The notes under the pieces: model-generated
The model's input: the letters and a program-made list of their open reading frames with translations, nothing else
Told to the model about the DNA's origin: nothing
Databases searched by the model: none
Source of the DNA: SM23-32 sp964434535
GTDB lineage: Bacteria > Planctomycetota > Brocadiia > SM23-32
DNA: 64,000 nucleotides
NCBI GenBank assembly: GCA_964434535.1
Contig: CAYSWA010000009.1
Location: forward strand, 1-64,000
Reading direction: 5' to 3'
Shown here: piece after piece, positions 47,485 to 56,616 of the stretch
How positions within the stretch are numbered: position 1 is the first letter of the stretch
Layout: every line of letters begins with the position of its first letter
Position numbers and translations under genes: made by a program

Positions 47485-47527
47485 GTGTGCTGATTTCCCA
47501 ACACGGCGTGTTTAGTTTCCCGGACGC
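47485..47527. promoter_or_regulatory. Tandem operator dyads upstream of a GT2 gene
   Basis: GTGTGCTGATTTCCCAACAC (47485-47504) and the weaker GTGTTTAGTTTCCCGGACGC (47508-47527), 23 bases apart. They end only 31 bases before the -24 GG, closer than elsewhere. The junction AACACGGCGTGTT is itself palindromic, and ACACGGCGTGTT recurs at 7095. Confidence 0.55.
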
Positions 47528-47556
47528 CGGCCCCCCGCTGCCGGCGCCGGATGCGG

Positions 47557-47572
47557 AGGCACGAGGTTTGCT
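47557..47572 (+). promoter_or_regulatory. Sigma54 promoter of the GT2/methyltransferase operon
   Basis: AGGCACGAGGTTTGCT, identical to TGGCACG-N4-TTGCT except for the first base. Start site near 47583, just before GGAGG and the GTG start at 47603. Confidence 0.82.
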
Positions 47573-47602
47573 CTCTTGCGCTGCGCCAGCGGAGGCCGGC
47601 CC

Positions 47603-48595
47603 GTGAAGCTGATCATCCAGATACCGTGCTACAACGAGGAGAAGACGCTCCCCGTCACCCTCGGCGAGGTGCCCCGCCAGGTCGAAGGCGTCGACGAGGT
47701 CGAGATCCTCATCGTGGACGACGGCAGCGCGGACCGCACCGTCGAGGTCGCCCGCGAGGCCGGCGTGGATCACGTCGTGCGCTTCACCCACAACCGCGGC
47801 CTGGCCCGCGCCTTCAGCGCCGGGCTCGACGCCTGCCTCGCGCTCGGCGCCGACGTGATCGTCAACATGGACGCCGACAACCAGTACCGGGCCGGCTGCA
47901 TCCCCGGGCTGGTCGAGCCGATCCTGGAGGGGCGGGCGGACGTGGTCGTCGGCGAGCGGCCCATCGAGGCGATCGAGCATTTCTCCTGGCTCAAGAAGCG
48001 CCTCCAGAGGCTCGGAAGCTGGGTGGTGCGGCGCCTCTCCGGCACCGAGGTGCCCGACGCCACCAGCGGCTTCCGCGCCTACAGCCGCGAGGCGGCGCTG
48101 CGGCTCAACGTCGTCTCCGAGTTCACCTACACCCTGGAGACGCTGATCCAGGCCGGACAGACGGGCATCGCCGTGGCCCACGTGCCGATCGAGACGAACC
48201 CCAAGACGCGCGAGTCGCGGCTGTTCGCCTCGATCGGGGGCTACGTCTGGCGGTCCGCGCAGACGATCGTGCGCATCTACGTGATGTACCGGCCGCTGCG
48301 CACGTTCGTCTGCGTGGGGGCGCTGCCGCTGCTGGCGGGCCTGGTCCTGGTGGTGCGGTTCTTCTACTTCTACCTGACCGTCCAGGGGCCGACCGGCCAC
48401 GTGCAGTCGCTCCTCGTGGGCGGCGTGCTGCTCCTGCTCGGCGTCCTTTTCCTCGTGCTCGGCCTGCTGGCCGACGTGGTCGCGGCGAACAGGAAGCTGC
48501 TGGAGGAGACGCTCTACCGCGTGCGCAGGCAGGAGCTGGGCGCCGGCCCCGCCGGCCGTGCCGGAGGGCCGTCCGATGGCGACGATGGCGACTGA
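47603..48595 (+). CDS. Glycosyltransferase family 2 with C-terminal membrane helices
   Basis: 330 residues. GT-A domain with IIQIPCYNEEKTLPVTLGEVP, ILIVDDGSADRTVEVA, NMDADNQYRAGCIPGLVEPI (DxD) and AFSAGLDACLALGAD; then GFRAYSREAALRLN and two membrane helices (FVCVGALPLLAGLVLVVRFFYFYL and a second near residue 285). This fits a polyprenyl-phosphate glycosyltransferase of the DPM/GtrB type. The GTG at 47603 has GGAGG 7 bases upstream. It overlaps the methyltransferase gene by 20 bases. Confidence 0.9.
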   Translation: MKLIIQIPCYNEEKTLPVTLGEVPRQVEGVDEVEILIVDDGSADRTVEVAREAGVDHVVRFTHNRGLARAFSAGLDACLALGADVIVNMDADNQYRAGCIPGLVEPILEGRADVVVGERPIEAIEHFSWLKKRLQRLGSWVVRRLSGTEVPDATSGFRAYSREAALRLNVVSEFTYTLETLIQAGQTGIAVAHVPIETNPKTRESRLFASIGGYVWRSAQTIVRIYVMYRPLRTFVCVGALPLLAGLVLVVRFFYFYLTVQGPTGHVQSLLVGGVLLLLGVLFLVLGLLADVVAANRKLLEETLYRVRRQELGAGPAGRAGGPSDGDDGD

Positions 48596-49190
48596 GCCCT
48601 GCCCGGCCGGCAACGTCTTCGACAAGTGCTCCTCGCGCAACCCCCTCGTGCGCCTGGTGATGCGGAGGTTCTGGTCCGCCCTGGACGAGCTTCTCGACAC
48701 GGCCCGGCCCCGCGGGCTGCTCGCCATCGGCTGCGGCGAGGGGCACGATCTGCGCCACGTCCTCGGGCGAAGGCCGCAGCTCCCGGCCGTCGGCGTCGAC
48801 CTGTCGAGCAGCGTCCTGCGCTCGGCCCGCGAGGCCGGGCTCGCCGTGCCGGTCGCGGCGGCCGACGCCCGGCGACTGCCCTTCGCCGACTACGCCGCAG
48901 ACACCGTCCTCGCCATCGAGGTGCTGGAGCACGTGCCGGAGCCGGGGCGAGCAGCGGCGGAGGTGATGCGGGTGGCGCGGCGCTGGGCGATCTTCAGCGT
49001 GCCGGCCGAGCCGCTCTGGCGCGGCCTGAACCTGGCGCGGGGCGCCTACTGGCGCGACCTGGGCAACACGCCGGGCCACGTCAACCACTGGTCGCGCGGG
49101 GACTTCGTGGAGTTCCTTTCGGGCTACGCGCGCGTGGAGGCGGTCCGCAGCCCCCTGCCGTGGACGATGGCCCTCTGCCGCCCGCGCTGA
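48576..49190 (+). CDS. Class I SAM-dependent methyltransferase
   Basis: 204 residues with a short Rossmann methyltransferase core: LLAIGCGEGHDLRHVL (motif I), AVGVDLSSSVLRSA (acidic end of strand 2), AADARRLPFADYAADTVLAIEVLEHVPEPGRAAAEV (motifs II-III). Likely methylates a sugar or lipid intermediate; substrate unknown. Start at the ATG at 48576, with GGAGGG 7 bases before it, inside the GT2 gene; an ATG at 48585 is possible. It converges on the epimerase gene with 9 bases between stops. Confidence 0.85.
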   Translation: MATMATEPCPAGNVFDKCSSRNPLVRLVMRRFWSALDELLDTARPRGLLAIGCGEGHDLRHVLGRRPQLPAVGVDLSSSVLRSAREAGLAVPVAAADARRLPFADYAADTVLAIEVLEHVPEPGRAAAEVMRVARRWAIFSVPAEPLWRGLNLARGAYWRDLGNTPGHVNHWSRGDFVEFLSGYARVEAVRSPLPWTMALCRPR

Positions 49191-49199
49191 GGGCGCCTC

Positions 49200-50282
49200 T
49201 TATGGGCTGTACTCGGCCAGCACGTCCACGATGGTCTCGGAGGGACTGCGTTCGAGCCGGATCGGCTCGCGGCGGAGGCGCGCGTAGCCCTCGGCGAATG
49301 CGCGCACCCGCCCCAGCTCCAGATTGCTGAGCAGGACGTTGGCCCCGAGCCCCTCGCGCCGCTCGGTGCGCGCCCGCAGCAGCAGGCAGGGCATGCCCAG
49401 GTAGGCGCACTCCTCCTGGTTGGAGCCGCCGTCGGTGGCCAGGAACTCGCCAGCGGTCAGCAGCTTGATGAAGTCGAAGTAGTCGTAGCGCGGCCGGAGG
49501 AGCACGTTCGGCTGCTCCTCGAGTTGTCGCAGGTCTCCCTCGGCGGCGAGCTTGCGACGGGTGACCGGATGAAGGACGAAGACGACCGGCAGCCGGTCGG
49601 CCAGCACGCCGAGTGCGTCCATGATGAACTTGTAGCGGCGGCCGACGTAGAGGTTCTCGAAGCGGTGGACGCTGAAGACGCAGTAGGGCCCGTCGGGCCG
49701 GTCGGGCTCGGCGGGGCTCGCGATGGCGAGGCGGAGCGCGTCGTAGAGGGTGTTGGCGCCCGTGTCGACCTTGCGTGCGCGGCGGCGCCAGCGCAGGTTG
49801 CGAAGGGCCCACTGGCCCGGGGCGAAGAAGATGTCGGCGAGCCCGGCGGTGAGGATGCGCACGATCTCCTCGGGGAAGGGATCAAGGACGTTGAACGAGC
49901 GGAGTCCGGCCTCGATGTGGGCGACCTTCAGGCCGCGCAGTTTCCCCATCAGGGCACCGAGCAGGGCGGGGGGGGCATCGCCGTGCACAACCACGATGCC
50001 CGTGCGGTCGCCCGCAAAGACCCGGTCCGAGCGCAGAGCCGTGTGCGCCAGGATACCCGCGAACCACGGCACGAGCTGGCGCGCCGACGTGATGTCCCTG
50101 CCCAGATCGCCTAAGACGATCTCGGGCTGCCGGACGCCGTACATCTCCAGCATCGAGCCCATGGTCTCGCGATGTTCGGCGGTCAGGATCAGGCGGTAGG
50201 GCATCCCCCGTCTGGCCAGGGCCGCCATGACGGGGCCCATCTTGACCAGTTGCGCCCGCGTGCCGATGACGAGATGGACCAT
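49200..50282 (-). CDS. UDP-N-acetylglucosamine 2-epimerase-like protein (WecB/NeuC family)
   Basis: 360 residues of the GT-B-fold epimerase family: LVIGTRAQLVKMGPVM at the N-terminus, ILTAEHRETMGSMLEMYG, VVVHGDAPPALLGAL, VAHIEAGLRSFNVLDPFPEEIVR (family signature GLRS...PEE) and ATDGGSNQEECAYLGMPCLLLR. In standard WecB the last motif reads TDSGGIQEE; here it is TDGGSNQEE, so substrate or hydrolysing mode may differ. It would supply UDP-ManNAc or a related sugar. The only minus-strand gene in the last 26 kb; GAGGAGG 7 bases before the ATG at 50282. Confidence 0.87.
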   Translation of the reverse strand: MVHLVIGTRAQLVKMGPVMAALARRGMPYRLILTAEHRETMGSMLEMYGVRQPEIVLGDLGRDITSARQLVPWFAGILAHTALRSDRVFAGDRTGIVVVHGDAPPALLGALMGKLRGLKVAHIEAGLRSFNVLDPFPEEIVRILTAGLADIFFAPGQWALRNLRWRRRARKVDTGANTLYDALRLAIASPAEPDRPDGPYCVFSVHRFENLYVGRRYKFIMDALGVLADRLPVVFVLHPVTRRKLAAEGDLRQLEEQPNVLLRPRYDYFDFIKLLTAGEFLATDGGSNQEECAYLGMPCLLLRARTERREGLGANVLLSNLELGRVRAFAEGYARLRREPIRLERSPSETIVDVLAEYSP

Positions 50283-50397
50283 GCGACGCCTCCTCAGGCT
50301 CACCACTGTCCTGTGCCCACCGCGCCTCCATTGTGAGCCGCGATTCTCCTTCGTCAAGGCCCGGCCGTTGACGGGGAGGCAAGCCGCCGCGCGGGTG

Positions 50398-50426
50398 TTG
50401 TCAAAGCCGCACGCGCAGTCTATCCT
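50398..50426 (+). promoter_or_regulatory. Sigma70-type promoter of the 50534 operon
   Basis: TTGTCA (50398-50403), 17 bases, TATCCT (50421-50426). The 251-base gap between the divergent genes also holds CGTCAA (50352-50357), which read on the minus strand is TTGACG and could be the -35 of the epimerase gene with CACAAT 16 bases on. Confidence 0.6.
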
Positions 50427-50533
50427 TATGGCCGGGAGCAACGGCCGGCGCGGGTGCCGGCCGTAGCGGGGGCATGGGGTTTGCGGCGCTTTGTTCGCCA
50501 CGTGATGATATGGCCCCGGGGCCCTGACCGGGA

Positions 50534-51508
50534 GTGTCCGCTTTCGTGGACTCAGAGCGCAAACGCGCGATCCTGCGCGCCGCCGCCCGTGTTGCGCGCA
50601 CGGCGGCGGTGGCGGCGGTGCTGGCGTTCATCGCGCGTCACGTCTACCTGAACTGGCAGGACCTGATGGGGCGGGAGTGGACGGTGCGGCCGCTGCCGCT
50701 GGCCCTGGCCGTGCTCGCCCTCTGCGCGGGCATGGTCTACATGGGCATGGTCTGGGCCGTGCAGGCGCGCGGGGCGGGGGTCGAGGCCGGATTCTGGCGC
50801 GCGACCGGCGGCGCCCTGGTGGCGAACCTGGGCAAGTATTTGCCCGGCAAGGTATGGACGGTGATGGGCCGGGCCTACTTCCTGGCGCGGGACGGGGCGG
50901 AGCTGCGCTCGGCCGGGGCGCTCTCGCTGCTCAGTCAGCTTGCCATGGTCGTGGCCGGCGCTTACTTCGCCCTGCTGGCCGCGCCGCTGCTGCTGGGGGG
51001 CGGGCTCGCCTGGCTGTTGCCCGTGACGGCGGCGTTCGCGCTCGGGGGCACGGCGGCGCTGCACCCGCGGCTCTACGTGGCGACCATCGACCGGGCGCTG
51101 CGGCTGACGGGCCGCCGGGAGCTGGGGCTGGCCATGCCTTACCGGCGCGTGCTCTGGTGGATTGCGCTCTCTGTGAGCATCTGGGTCCCGTTCGGGCTCG
51201 GCTTCTGGGCGTTGGTGGCGGCGTTCGCGCCGGTCGGGGTGGAGGAGGCGCCGGCGCTGGCGGGCACGCTCGCGCTGGCGGGCACGGCGGGGCTGGTGGC
51301 GGTCTTCGCGCCGGCCGGCGTCGGCGTGCGCGAGGGGGTGCTGATGGCGCTGCTGCCGCAGATGATCGGCACGGAGGCGGCGATCGTGGTGGGGCTCGGT
51401 TCGCGGCTCTGGTTCACGGCGGCGGAGCTGGCCTGCGCGGGGCTCGGCATCGCCATCCTGGGGCGGGGCGCGCTGCGGGAGGCCGCCGCCAGACCCGATG
51501 CCACCTGA
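50534..51508 (+). CDS. Lysylphosphatidylglycerol synthase TM-region family protein (UPF0104-like)
   Basis: 324 residues, about eight membrane helices. Landmarks of the family are LVANLGKYLPGKVWTVMGRAYFL and the late PAGVGVREGVLMALL motif. Family members include MprF flippase domains and putative glycolipid flippases, so a role moving a lipid-linked sugar is reasonable but not proven. GTG start at 50534 under a sigma70 promoter. It begins the long plus-strand run of glycan genes up to the window end. Confidence 0.85.
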   Translation: MSAFVDSERKRAILRAAARVARTAAVAAVLAFIARHVYLNWQDLMGREWTVRPLPLALAVLALCAGMVYMGMVWAVQARGAGVEAGFWRATGGALVANLGKYLPGKVWTVMGRAYFLARDGAELRSAGALSLLSQLAMVVAGAYFALLAAPLLLGGGLAWLLPVTAAFALGGTAALHPRLYVATIDRALRLTGRRELGLAMPYRRVLWWIALSVSIWVPFGLGFWALVAAFAPVGVEEAPALAGTLALAGTAGLVAVFAPAGVGVREGVLMALLPQMIGTEAAIVVGLGSRLWFTAAELACAGLGIAILGRGALREAAARPDAT

Positions 51509-51524
51509 GGGAGATGAGGTAGCC

Positions 51525-53285
51525 GTGGGAGAGCAGGAGAGTCACGAGGCCCCCTCGGGCGGGTCGAAGCGATGGCTGGCCCTGAAGCTGGCGCTTGCCC
51601 TGCTGGTGGCCGCCTATGCCGCCACGGGGGCCTCGGGGCGCATCCAGGGCCCGGCCGACAGTTGCATCTACCTCACGCTCGCGCGCCAGACAGCGGCCGG
51701 CGAACCGTACGCGTTCGACGGCAGACCGCACGTGAAATACCCGCCCGTCTACCCGGCCATGCTCGCCGCCGTGATCGTTACGGTCGGCGAGGACTACCTG
51801 GCGATGAACCTGCTCGGCGCGGCGCTCGCCGGGGTGGCCTTCCTGGCGGCGTGGAGCCTGGCCGAGCGGCTCTCGGGCAGCCGCCTGCTCGGGGCGCTCA
51901 CCGCGTTCTGCTTCGCCGGCACGATGCTGTTCTTCGAGTACTCGACGCTTGTGCTCAGCGACATGCCCTACACCGCGCTGAGCCTTGTGGCGCTGCTGGC
52001 GGCGGTGCGCTGGATCCGGCAGGATCGGCTCTGGTCGGCGGCGGGGGCGGCCTGCATCGCGGCGGTGGCGGCGGCCTACCTGACGCGGCTGGTCGGGGCG
52101 GCGCTCCTGCCGGCTGTCGGCGCGGGGCTGCTGATCGCGCCTGAGCGCGGGCGCCGGGGGAGGGCGGCGCTGAAGAAGCTGGCCGTCTTCGCGCTGCTCG
52201 TGGCGGTGCCCCTCGGGGCCTGGCACGCGCGCAACCGGCTGGTGGCCGCGGAGGCGGGGCACTCCTACGCGCCGGACCTGGCCCGCACCTTTACCGGGGC
52301 CGATGAGTCCTACGCCGACGAACCGCGCGTGGAGGTCGGCCGGGTGCTCGCCCGCACGGTCGTGCACCGCCCGCTGGGCAACCTGCGCATGCTCGGCGAG
52401 AACATGGCTCACCGCGTCACGCCCGCCTTCGGCGGCTTCTGGCTCGCGCTGGGCCTCTTCGCGCTCGCTTCGGCGGCCTTCAGCGTTCTGCGTGGCTACA
52501 ACGTGGCCGCCGGCTACTGCCTCTGCTACGGGGCGATCCTGGCGCTGGCGGCGAGGCCGCTTGACCGCTACGTGCTGCCCGTCCTGCCGCTGGGGTTCTA
52601 CTTCCTGCTGGTCGGCCTGCGGGGGATCGGCGCGTGGGTGCACGAGCGGGGGTGGGGCCGGTGGGCCTTCCGGCTGCTGGCGGCCGGCGCGATCGGGGCG
52701 GCGGTGGCGATCGCCCTGCACCGCTCGGCGGCGCCGGTGGCGCTCGGCCTCTCCGCGACGGGGCTGGCCGTGCTCGGGGCGGCGGTCATGGCGGGCGTCG
52801 GGTTCATCTACTTCCAGAGCGGCGGGCCACGCAGGCGCGAACTGACGCTGCGCCGCGGCTGGGTCGGCGTCGCCGTGGCCTTGCTCGTGTGGAACATGTC
52901 CATGCTGACGCTGGCGCGCGCGCGGCATGGCTACGCCCCCCGGCGCCTGGAGGAGGAGTACATCGTCGCGGCCAGGTGGCTGCGCGACAACAGCGAGGAG
53001 GACGCCGTGGTCATGTCTCGCTGGGAATGGCCGCACACGCTGGCCGGCCGGCGCTGGCGGCACTTCCCCTTCACGAAGGACCACGAGCGGATTTGGCGAC
53101 TGGCGCGGCAGGCGGGCGCCCGCTTCCTGGTCGTCAACGAGACGCACCCCGAGGCGAAGGCGCAGTTCCTGGAGCCGGTCGTCGAAGCCCACCGGGAGGA
53201 GCTGACGCTGCGCAAGCGGGCGGGGAAGCTCTTCCTCTTCGAGCTGGCGCCCGAGGCCGCCGGCGGGGGAGGCGAAGATGGCTGA
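51525..53285 (+). CDS. ArnT/PMT-like GT-C membrane glycosyltransferase
   Basis: About 586 residues with some 11-12 helices. The first periplasmic loop has QGPADSCIYLTLARQTAAGEP (catalytic-type Asp) and HVKYPPVYPAMLAA, as in GT39/GT83-type enzymes that use polyprenyl-P-sugars. A DNSEEDAVVMSRW/WPHTLAGR soluble tail of ~110 residues follows the last helix. The GTG at 51525 has GAGG 6 bases upstream; the ATG at 51498 overlaps the previous gene by 11 bases and has no Shine-Dalgarno. Confidence 0.82.
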   Translation: MGEQESHEAPSGGSKRWLALKLALALLVAAYAATGASGRIQGPADSCIYLTLARQTAAGEPYAFDGRPHVKYPPVYPAMLAAVIVTVGEDYLAMNLLGAALAGVAFLAAWSLAERLSGSRLLGALTAFCFAGTMLFFEYSTLVLSDMPYTALSLVALLAAVRWIRQDRLWSAAGAACIAAVAAAYLTRLVGAALLPAVGAGLLIAPERGRRGRAALKKLAVFALLVAVPLGAWHARNRLVAAEAGHSYAPDLARTFTGADESYADEPRVEVGRVLARTVVHRPLGNLRMLGENMAHRVTPAFGGFWLALGLFALASAAFSVLRGYNVAAGYCLCYGAILALAARPLDRYVLPVLPLGFYFLLVGLRGIGAWVHERGWGRWAFRLLAAGAIGAAVAIALHRSAAPVALGLSATGLAVLGAAVMAGVGFIYFQSGGPRRRELTLRRGWVGVAVALLVWNMSMLTLARARHGYAPRRLEEEYIVAARWLRDNSEEDAVVMSRWEWPHTLAGRRWRHFPFTKDHERIWRLARQAGARFLVVNETHPEAKAQFLEPVVEAHREELTLRKRAGKLFLFELAPEAAGGGGEDG

Positions 53286-55662
53286 GGCCCGGGGATGCGC
53301 CGCGCCGCGCGCGCGGGTCGGCCTGATCGCCTGCGAGACGAGTTATCCCCCGCGCGGGGGACCGTCCGTGCACGTCTACCAGCTCTGGCACCGGCTCTGC
53401 GAGATGGGCTACGAGGTGCACACCTGGGGCCGCCAGGCCGTGCCCGGCGCCCGCGAGCATCCCCGCACGGCGGAGGGGCTGGCCCGTGTGCTGCGCGAAT
53501 CGGACCTGCTCTACGCCCGGTTCCCGTTCGAGGACGGCTTCGACCTGCGCTGCGCCTGGCGTCTGCTGGCGCGGCGCCGCACGCCGCTCGTCTGCGAGTT
53601 CAACGCGCCGCTCTACGAGCTGACTCGCGAGTGCGTGCCGGGCCAGCTCTGGTCGATGCGCTACAGGGCGCGCCTCTACGCGCGCAACCACGCCCTGATG
53701 CGCGCCTGCGCCGACCACGCGATCTGCGTCAGTCGCGAGATGGGCGACTACGCCGCGCGCCAGTTCGGGCTGCGGCGGGTCAGCGTGCTGCCCAACGGCG
53801 GCGATCCCGAGCTGTTCACCCCCGAGGCGCGCGCCGCCGGCCGGCGCGAGCTCGGCCTGGGGCAGGAGGACTTCGTCGTGCTCTGGGGCGGGGGGACGGC
53901 GTGGTTCTGGTCCGGGGTCGAGCAGATCATCGGGGCCGCCCGGCGGCTCAGTGCGCCGAACGTGCGGTTCCTGATCGTGGGCGACCCCGCGCACCTGCCG
54001 CGTCCCCTGCCGCCGAACGTGGTCGCCCCCGGACGGCGCAGCTACTTCGAGATGCCGCGCCTGATCGCGGCGGCCGACGCCTGCCTCTGCGTCTACCGCG
54101 CGTTCGACTGGTGCCCGATCGGCTTCTACCTCTCGCCGCTGAAGCTCTTCGACTACATGGCCTGCGGCCGCGCGATCATCGCTGATAATGAGGGGCAGGT
54201 CCGCCGGGTCATCCGCCACGGCGAGAACGGGCTGCTGACCGACGGCAGCCCGGCCGACATCGCCGCGAAGATCGAAGCGCTTCGGGCCGACCCCGAGCGG
54301 CGCGAGGCGATGGGCGAGGCCGCCCGCCGCGACGTGCTGGAGCGCTACAACTGGCAGCGCGTCGCCGAGCGCACCCACGAGATCATGCAGTCCCTCCGGC
54401 CTGCCCGCCCGGCCCGGCGCACGTCGGCGCGGCGCACGGTCGGCTTCTGCTCCGCCCACAGCGGCTACGGGGGCACCGAGCAGTACCTGCGCAAGCTGGC
54501 CCGGGGCGCGGCGGAGCAGGGCCACCAGGTGGTCGTCTTCCACCCCGCCTCGGCCCGCCGCGAGTGGGCCGCCCGCCTCGGCGACTGCGCCCGCCTGGTC
54601 AGCTACGACAACGGCGTCGCCGGCTCGCCGGGCGATGCGGAGGCCGAAGGCGAAGGCGACAATCCTCTGCGCGGCCTCTACCGGGCCGCCGTGCCGGCGC
54701 AGGTTCGTTTCGCACTGGGCCAGCTCAGGGACGCCTGGCGCATGCGGGGCGCGTTCGCGCGGGCGCCGCTCGATGCGCTGCACTTCAGCGACCTCGGGCC
54801 CGACCCCCAGATCCTGGCCGCCCGCCTGGCCGGCGTGCCCCGCCTGACCGGCGCGCTGAACTGCCTGCCCGCCGGCGGGGCGGCCGGCTCGGCGCTCGCG
54901 CGCCGCGCGCTGGAGGCGCTCTGCTTCGCGTGCGTGGACGGCATGGCGGCCGTCTCCGAAGACGGACGCCGCCGCTGGCGCCGGCGCGTGCCGATCGACC
55001 CCGACCGGCTCCGGGTGGTGCACAACGGGACCGAGCTGCCCCCGCTCGATGAGGTCGAGGCCGTCTCGGCCGCTGTCCGGCGCGAACTCGGCGTGCCGCT
55101 CGACGCCCGCGTGGTCGGCGTCTCGGCCTGGCTGGTGCCGCTGAAGGGCCATCGCTACCTGATCGAGGCGCTGCCCCCGGTGGTCGAGGTGGTGGCGGGC
55201 GCCTGGCTGCTGCTGGCCGGCGACGGGCCGTGCCGGGCGGAGCTCGAGGCGCAGGCGCGGCGGCTCGGCGTGGCGGGGAGGGTCAGCTTCCTCGGCCAGC
55301 GGGACGACGTGGGCCGCCTGGTCTGCGCCTACGACGTGGTGGCGCTCCCGTCGCTCAGCGAGAGCCTGCCCTTCAGCCTGCTGGAGGGCATGGCCTGCGC
55401 CAGGCCCGCCGTGGCGACGGACGTGGGCGGGGTGCGGGAGCTGGTCGAGGACGGAGTGTCGGGCTACGTCGTTCCCCCGGCCGACCCGGCGGCGCTGGCC
55501 GACGCGCTGGTCGGGCTGCTCTGCGATCCGCAGGCGGCCGAGCGGATGGGCCGGGCCGCGCGGCGCCGGGTGGAGGAGCGGTTCAGCGCCGCGCAGATGA
55601 TAGCCGAGACGATGGAGATGATCCTGGGCCGAAGCGCGGGGAGCGAAGATGAGCGAACCTGA
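53278..55662 (+). CDS. Two GT4-type glycosyltransferases fused in one protein
   Basis: 794 residues, about twice a normal GT4 enzyme. Residues 1-375 are one GT-B unit (ACETSYPPRGGPSVHVYQLWHRL, SVLPNGGDPELFTPE, KLFDYMACGRAIIADNEGQV). After a short linker (PARPARRTSARRT), residues 390-794 form a second (CSAHSGYGGTEQYLRKLARGA, VVHNGTELPPL, GDGPCRAELEAQARRLGV, PSLSESLPFSLLEGMACARP with the E-x7-E motif). The first unit's E-x7-E region is altered (KLFDYMACG), the second is canonical. The fusion could add two successive sugars. It overlaps the previous gene by 8 bases and the next by 14. Confidence 0.92.
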   Translation: MAEARGCAAPRARVGLIACETSYPPRGGPSVHVYQLWHRLCEMGYEVHTWGRQAVPGAREHPRTAEGLARVLRESDLLYARFPFEDGFDLRCAWRLLARRRTPLVCEFNAPLYELTRECVPGQLWSMRYRARLYARNHALMRACADHAICVSREMGDYAARQFGLRRVSVLPNGGDPELFTPEARAAGRRELGLGQEDFVVLWGGGTAWFWSGVEQIIGAARRLSAPNVRFLIVGDPAHLPRPLPPNVVAPGRRSYFEMPRLIAAADACLCVYRAFDWCPIGFYLSPLKLFDYMACGRAIIADNEGQVRRVIRHGENGLLTDGSPADIAAKIEALRADPERREAMGEAARRDVLERYNWQRVAERTHEIMQSLRPARPARRTSARRTVGFCSAHSGYGGTEQYLRKLARGAAEQGHQVVVFHPASARREWAARLGDCARLVSYDNGVAGSPGDAEAEGEGDNPLRGLYRAAVPAQVRFALGQLRDAWRMRGAFARAPLDALHFSDLGPDPQILAARLAGVPRLTGALNCLPAGGAAGSALARRALEALCFACVDGMAAVSEDGRRRWRRRVPIDPDRLRVVHNGTELPPLDEVEAVSAAVRRELGVPLDARVVGVSAWLVPLKGHRYLIEALPPVVEVVAGAWLLLAGDGPCRAELEAQARRLGVAGRVSFLGQRDDVGRLVCAYDVVALPSLSESLPFSLLEGMACARPAVATDVGGVRELVEDGVSGYVVPPADPAALADALVGLLCDPQAAERMGRAARRRVEERFSAAQMIAETMEMILGRSAGSEDERT

Positions 55663-56614
55663 GCCCATGGTCAGCGTCGTCATCCCCGCCTACAACTGCG
55701 AGGGATACGTGCGCGAGGCGATCGAGTCCGTTCTCGCCCAGACGTTCGACGAGTTCGAGCTGATCGTGGTGGACGACGCGGCCACGGACGGCACGGCGGC
55801 CGTCCTGGCCGAGTACGAGCGCGCCGGCCGGCTCTGCGTGGTGAGGCACGAGCGCAACCGGGGCCTCTCGGCCGCGCGCAACTCCGGCATACGCGCGGCG
55901 CGCGGGCGCTACGTCACCTTCCTGGACGCCGACGACGTCTGGCGCCCCGAGAAGCTCGCCTACCAGGCGGCGATCCTGCGCCGGCATCCGGAGCTGGCCC
56001 TGCTGGGCAACGCGGAGCTGAACTTCGCCGACGGATCGAGCTATCGCTTCCCGCCGCTGCCGCAGGACGCTGCGCTGCGGCCCGTGACCCGCGGGGAACT
56101 GCTGATGGGACCTTGCGGGCTCTCGCCCTCGAATGCGATCATGGGCCGGGAGGTCTTCGACGAGGTCGGCCTCTTCGACGAGGAGCTGCGCGCGGCCGAG
56201 GACCGCGACATGTGGCTGCGCGTCGCCGGCCGGTTCCCGGCGGCCGTGGACGACGCCGTGCTCAACGCCTACCGCCTGCACGGGGACAACATGAGCGCCG
56301 ACCCCGCGCGCATGTGCGTCAACAAACGGCGCGTGCTGGAGAAGGCGTTCGCCGAGGCGCCGGGCACCTGGCCGCTGAGGGCCCGCGCCCGGGCGCACCT
56401 GCACCTGGACGTGGCCATCACGTGCTACGAGGCCGGGCGGCGCTGGGCCGCGTTGCGATGCCTGCTGCGCTCGCTGCTGGCCTGGCCGCTGCCGCTGCGC
56501 AGCCGGGCGCGCCCGACGCCGCTGGTGCGGCTGCTCTGGGCGGGGAAGGCGCTGCTGGGACGGCGGCGGTTCGAACGGCTGCGCGCGGAGCCCCGGCCCG
56601 AAGGGGGGCAGTAG
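55649..56614 (+). CDS. Glycosyltransferase family 2
   Basis: 321 residues. Standard inverting GT2: MVSVVIPAYNCEGYVREAI, ELIVVDDAATDGTAAVL, RNRGLSAARNSGIRAARGRYVTFLDADDVW (DxD), then LFDEELRAAEDRDMWLRVA with the ED/catalytic region. No membrane helix. The C-terminal 90 residues are helical and Arg-rich. It is between the fused GT4 gene (14-base overlap) and the asparagine-synthase-like gene (2-base gap). Confidence 0.93.
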   Translation: MSEPEPMVSVVIPAYNCEGYVREAIESVLAQTFDEFELIVVDDAATDGTAAVLAEYERAGRLCVVRHERNRGLSAARNSGIRAARGRYVTFLDADDVWRPEKLAYQAAILRRHPELALLGNAELNFADGSSYRFPPLPQDAALRPVTRGELLMGPCGLSPSNAIMGREVFDEVGLFDEELRAAEDRDMWLRVAGRFPAAVDDAVLNAYRLHGDNMSADPARMCVNKRRVLEKAFAEAPGTWPLRARARAHLHLDVAITCYEAGRRWAALRCLLRSLLAWPLPLRSRARPTPLVRLLWAGKALLGRRRFERLRAEPRPEGGQ

Positions 56615-56616
56615 CG

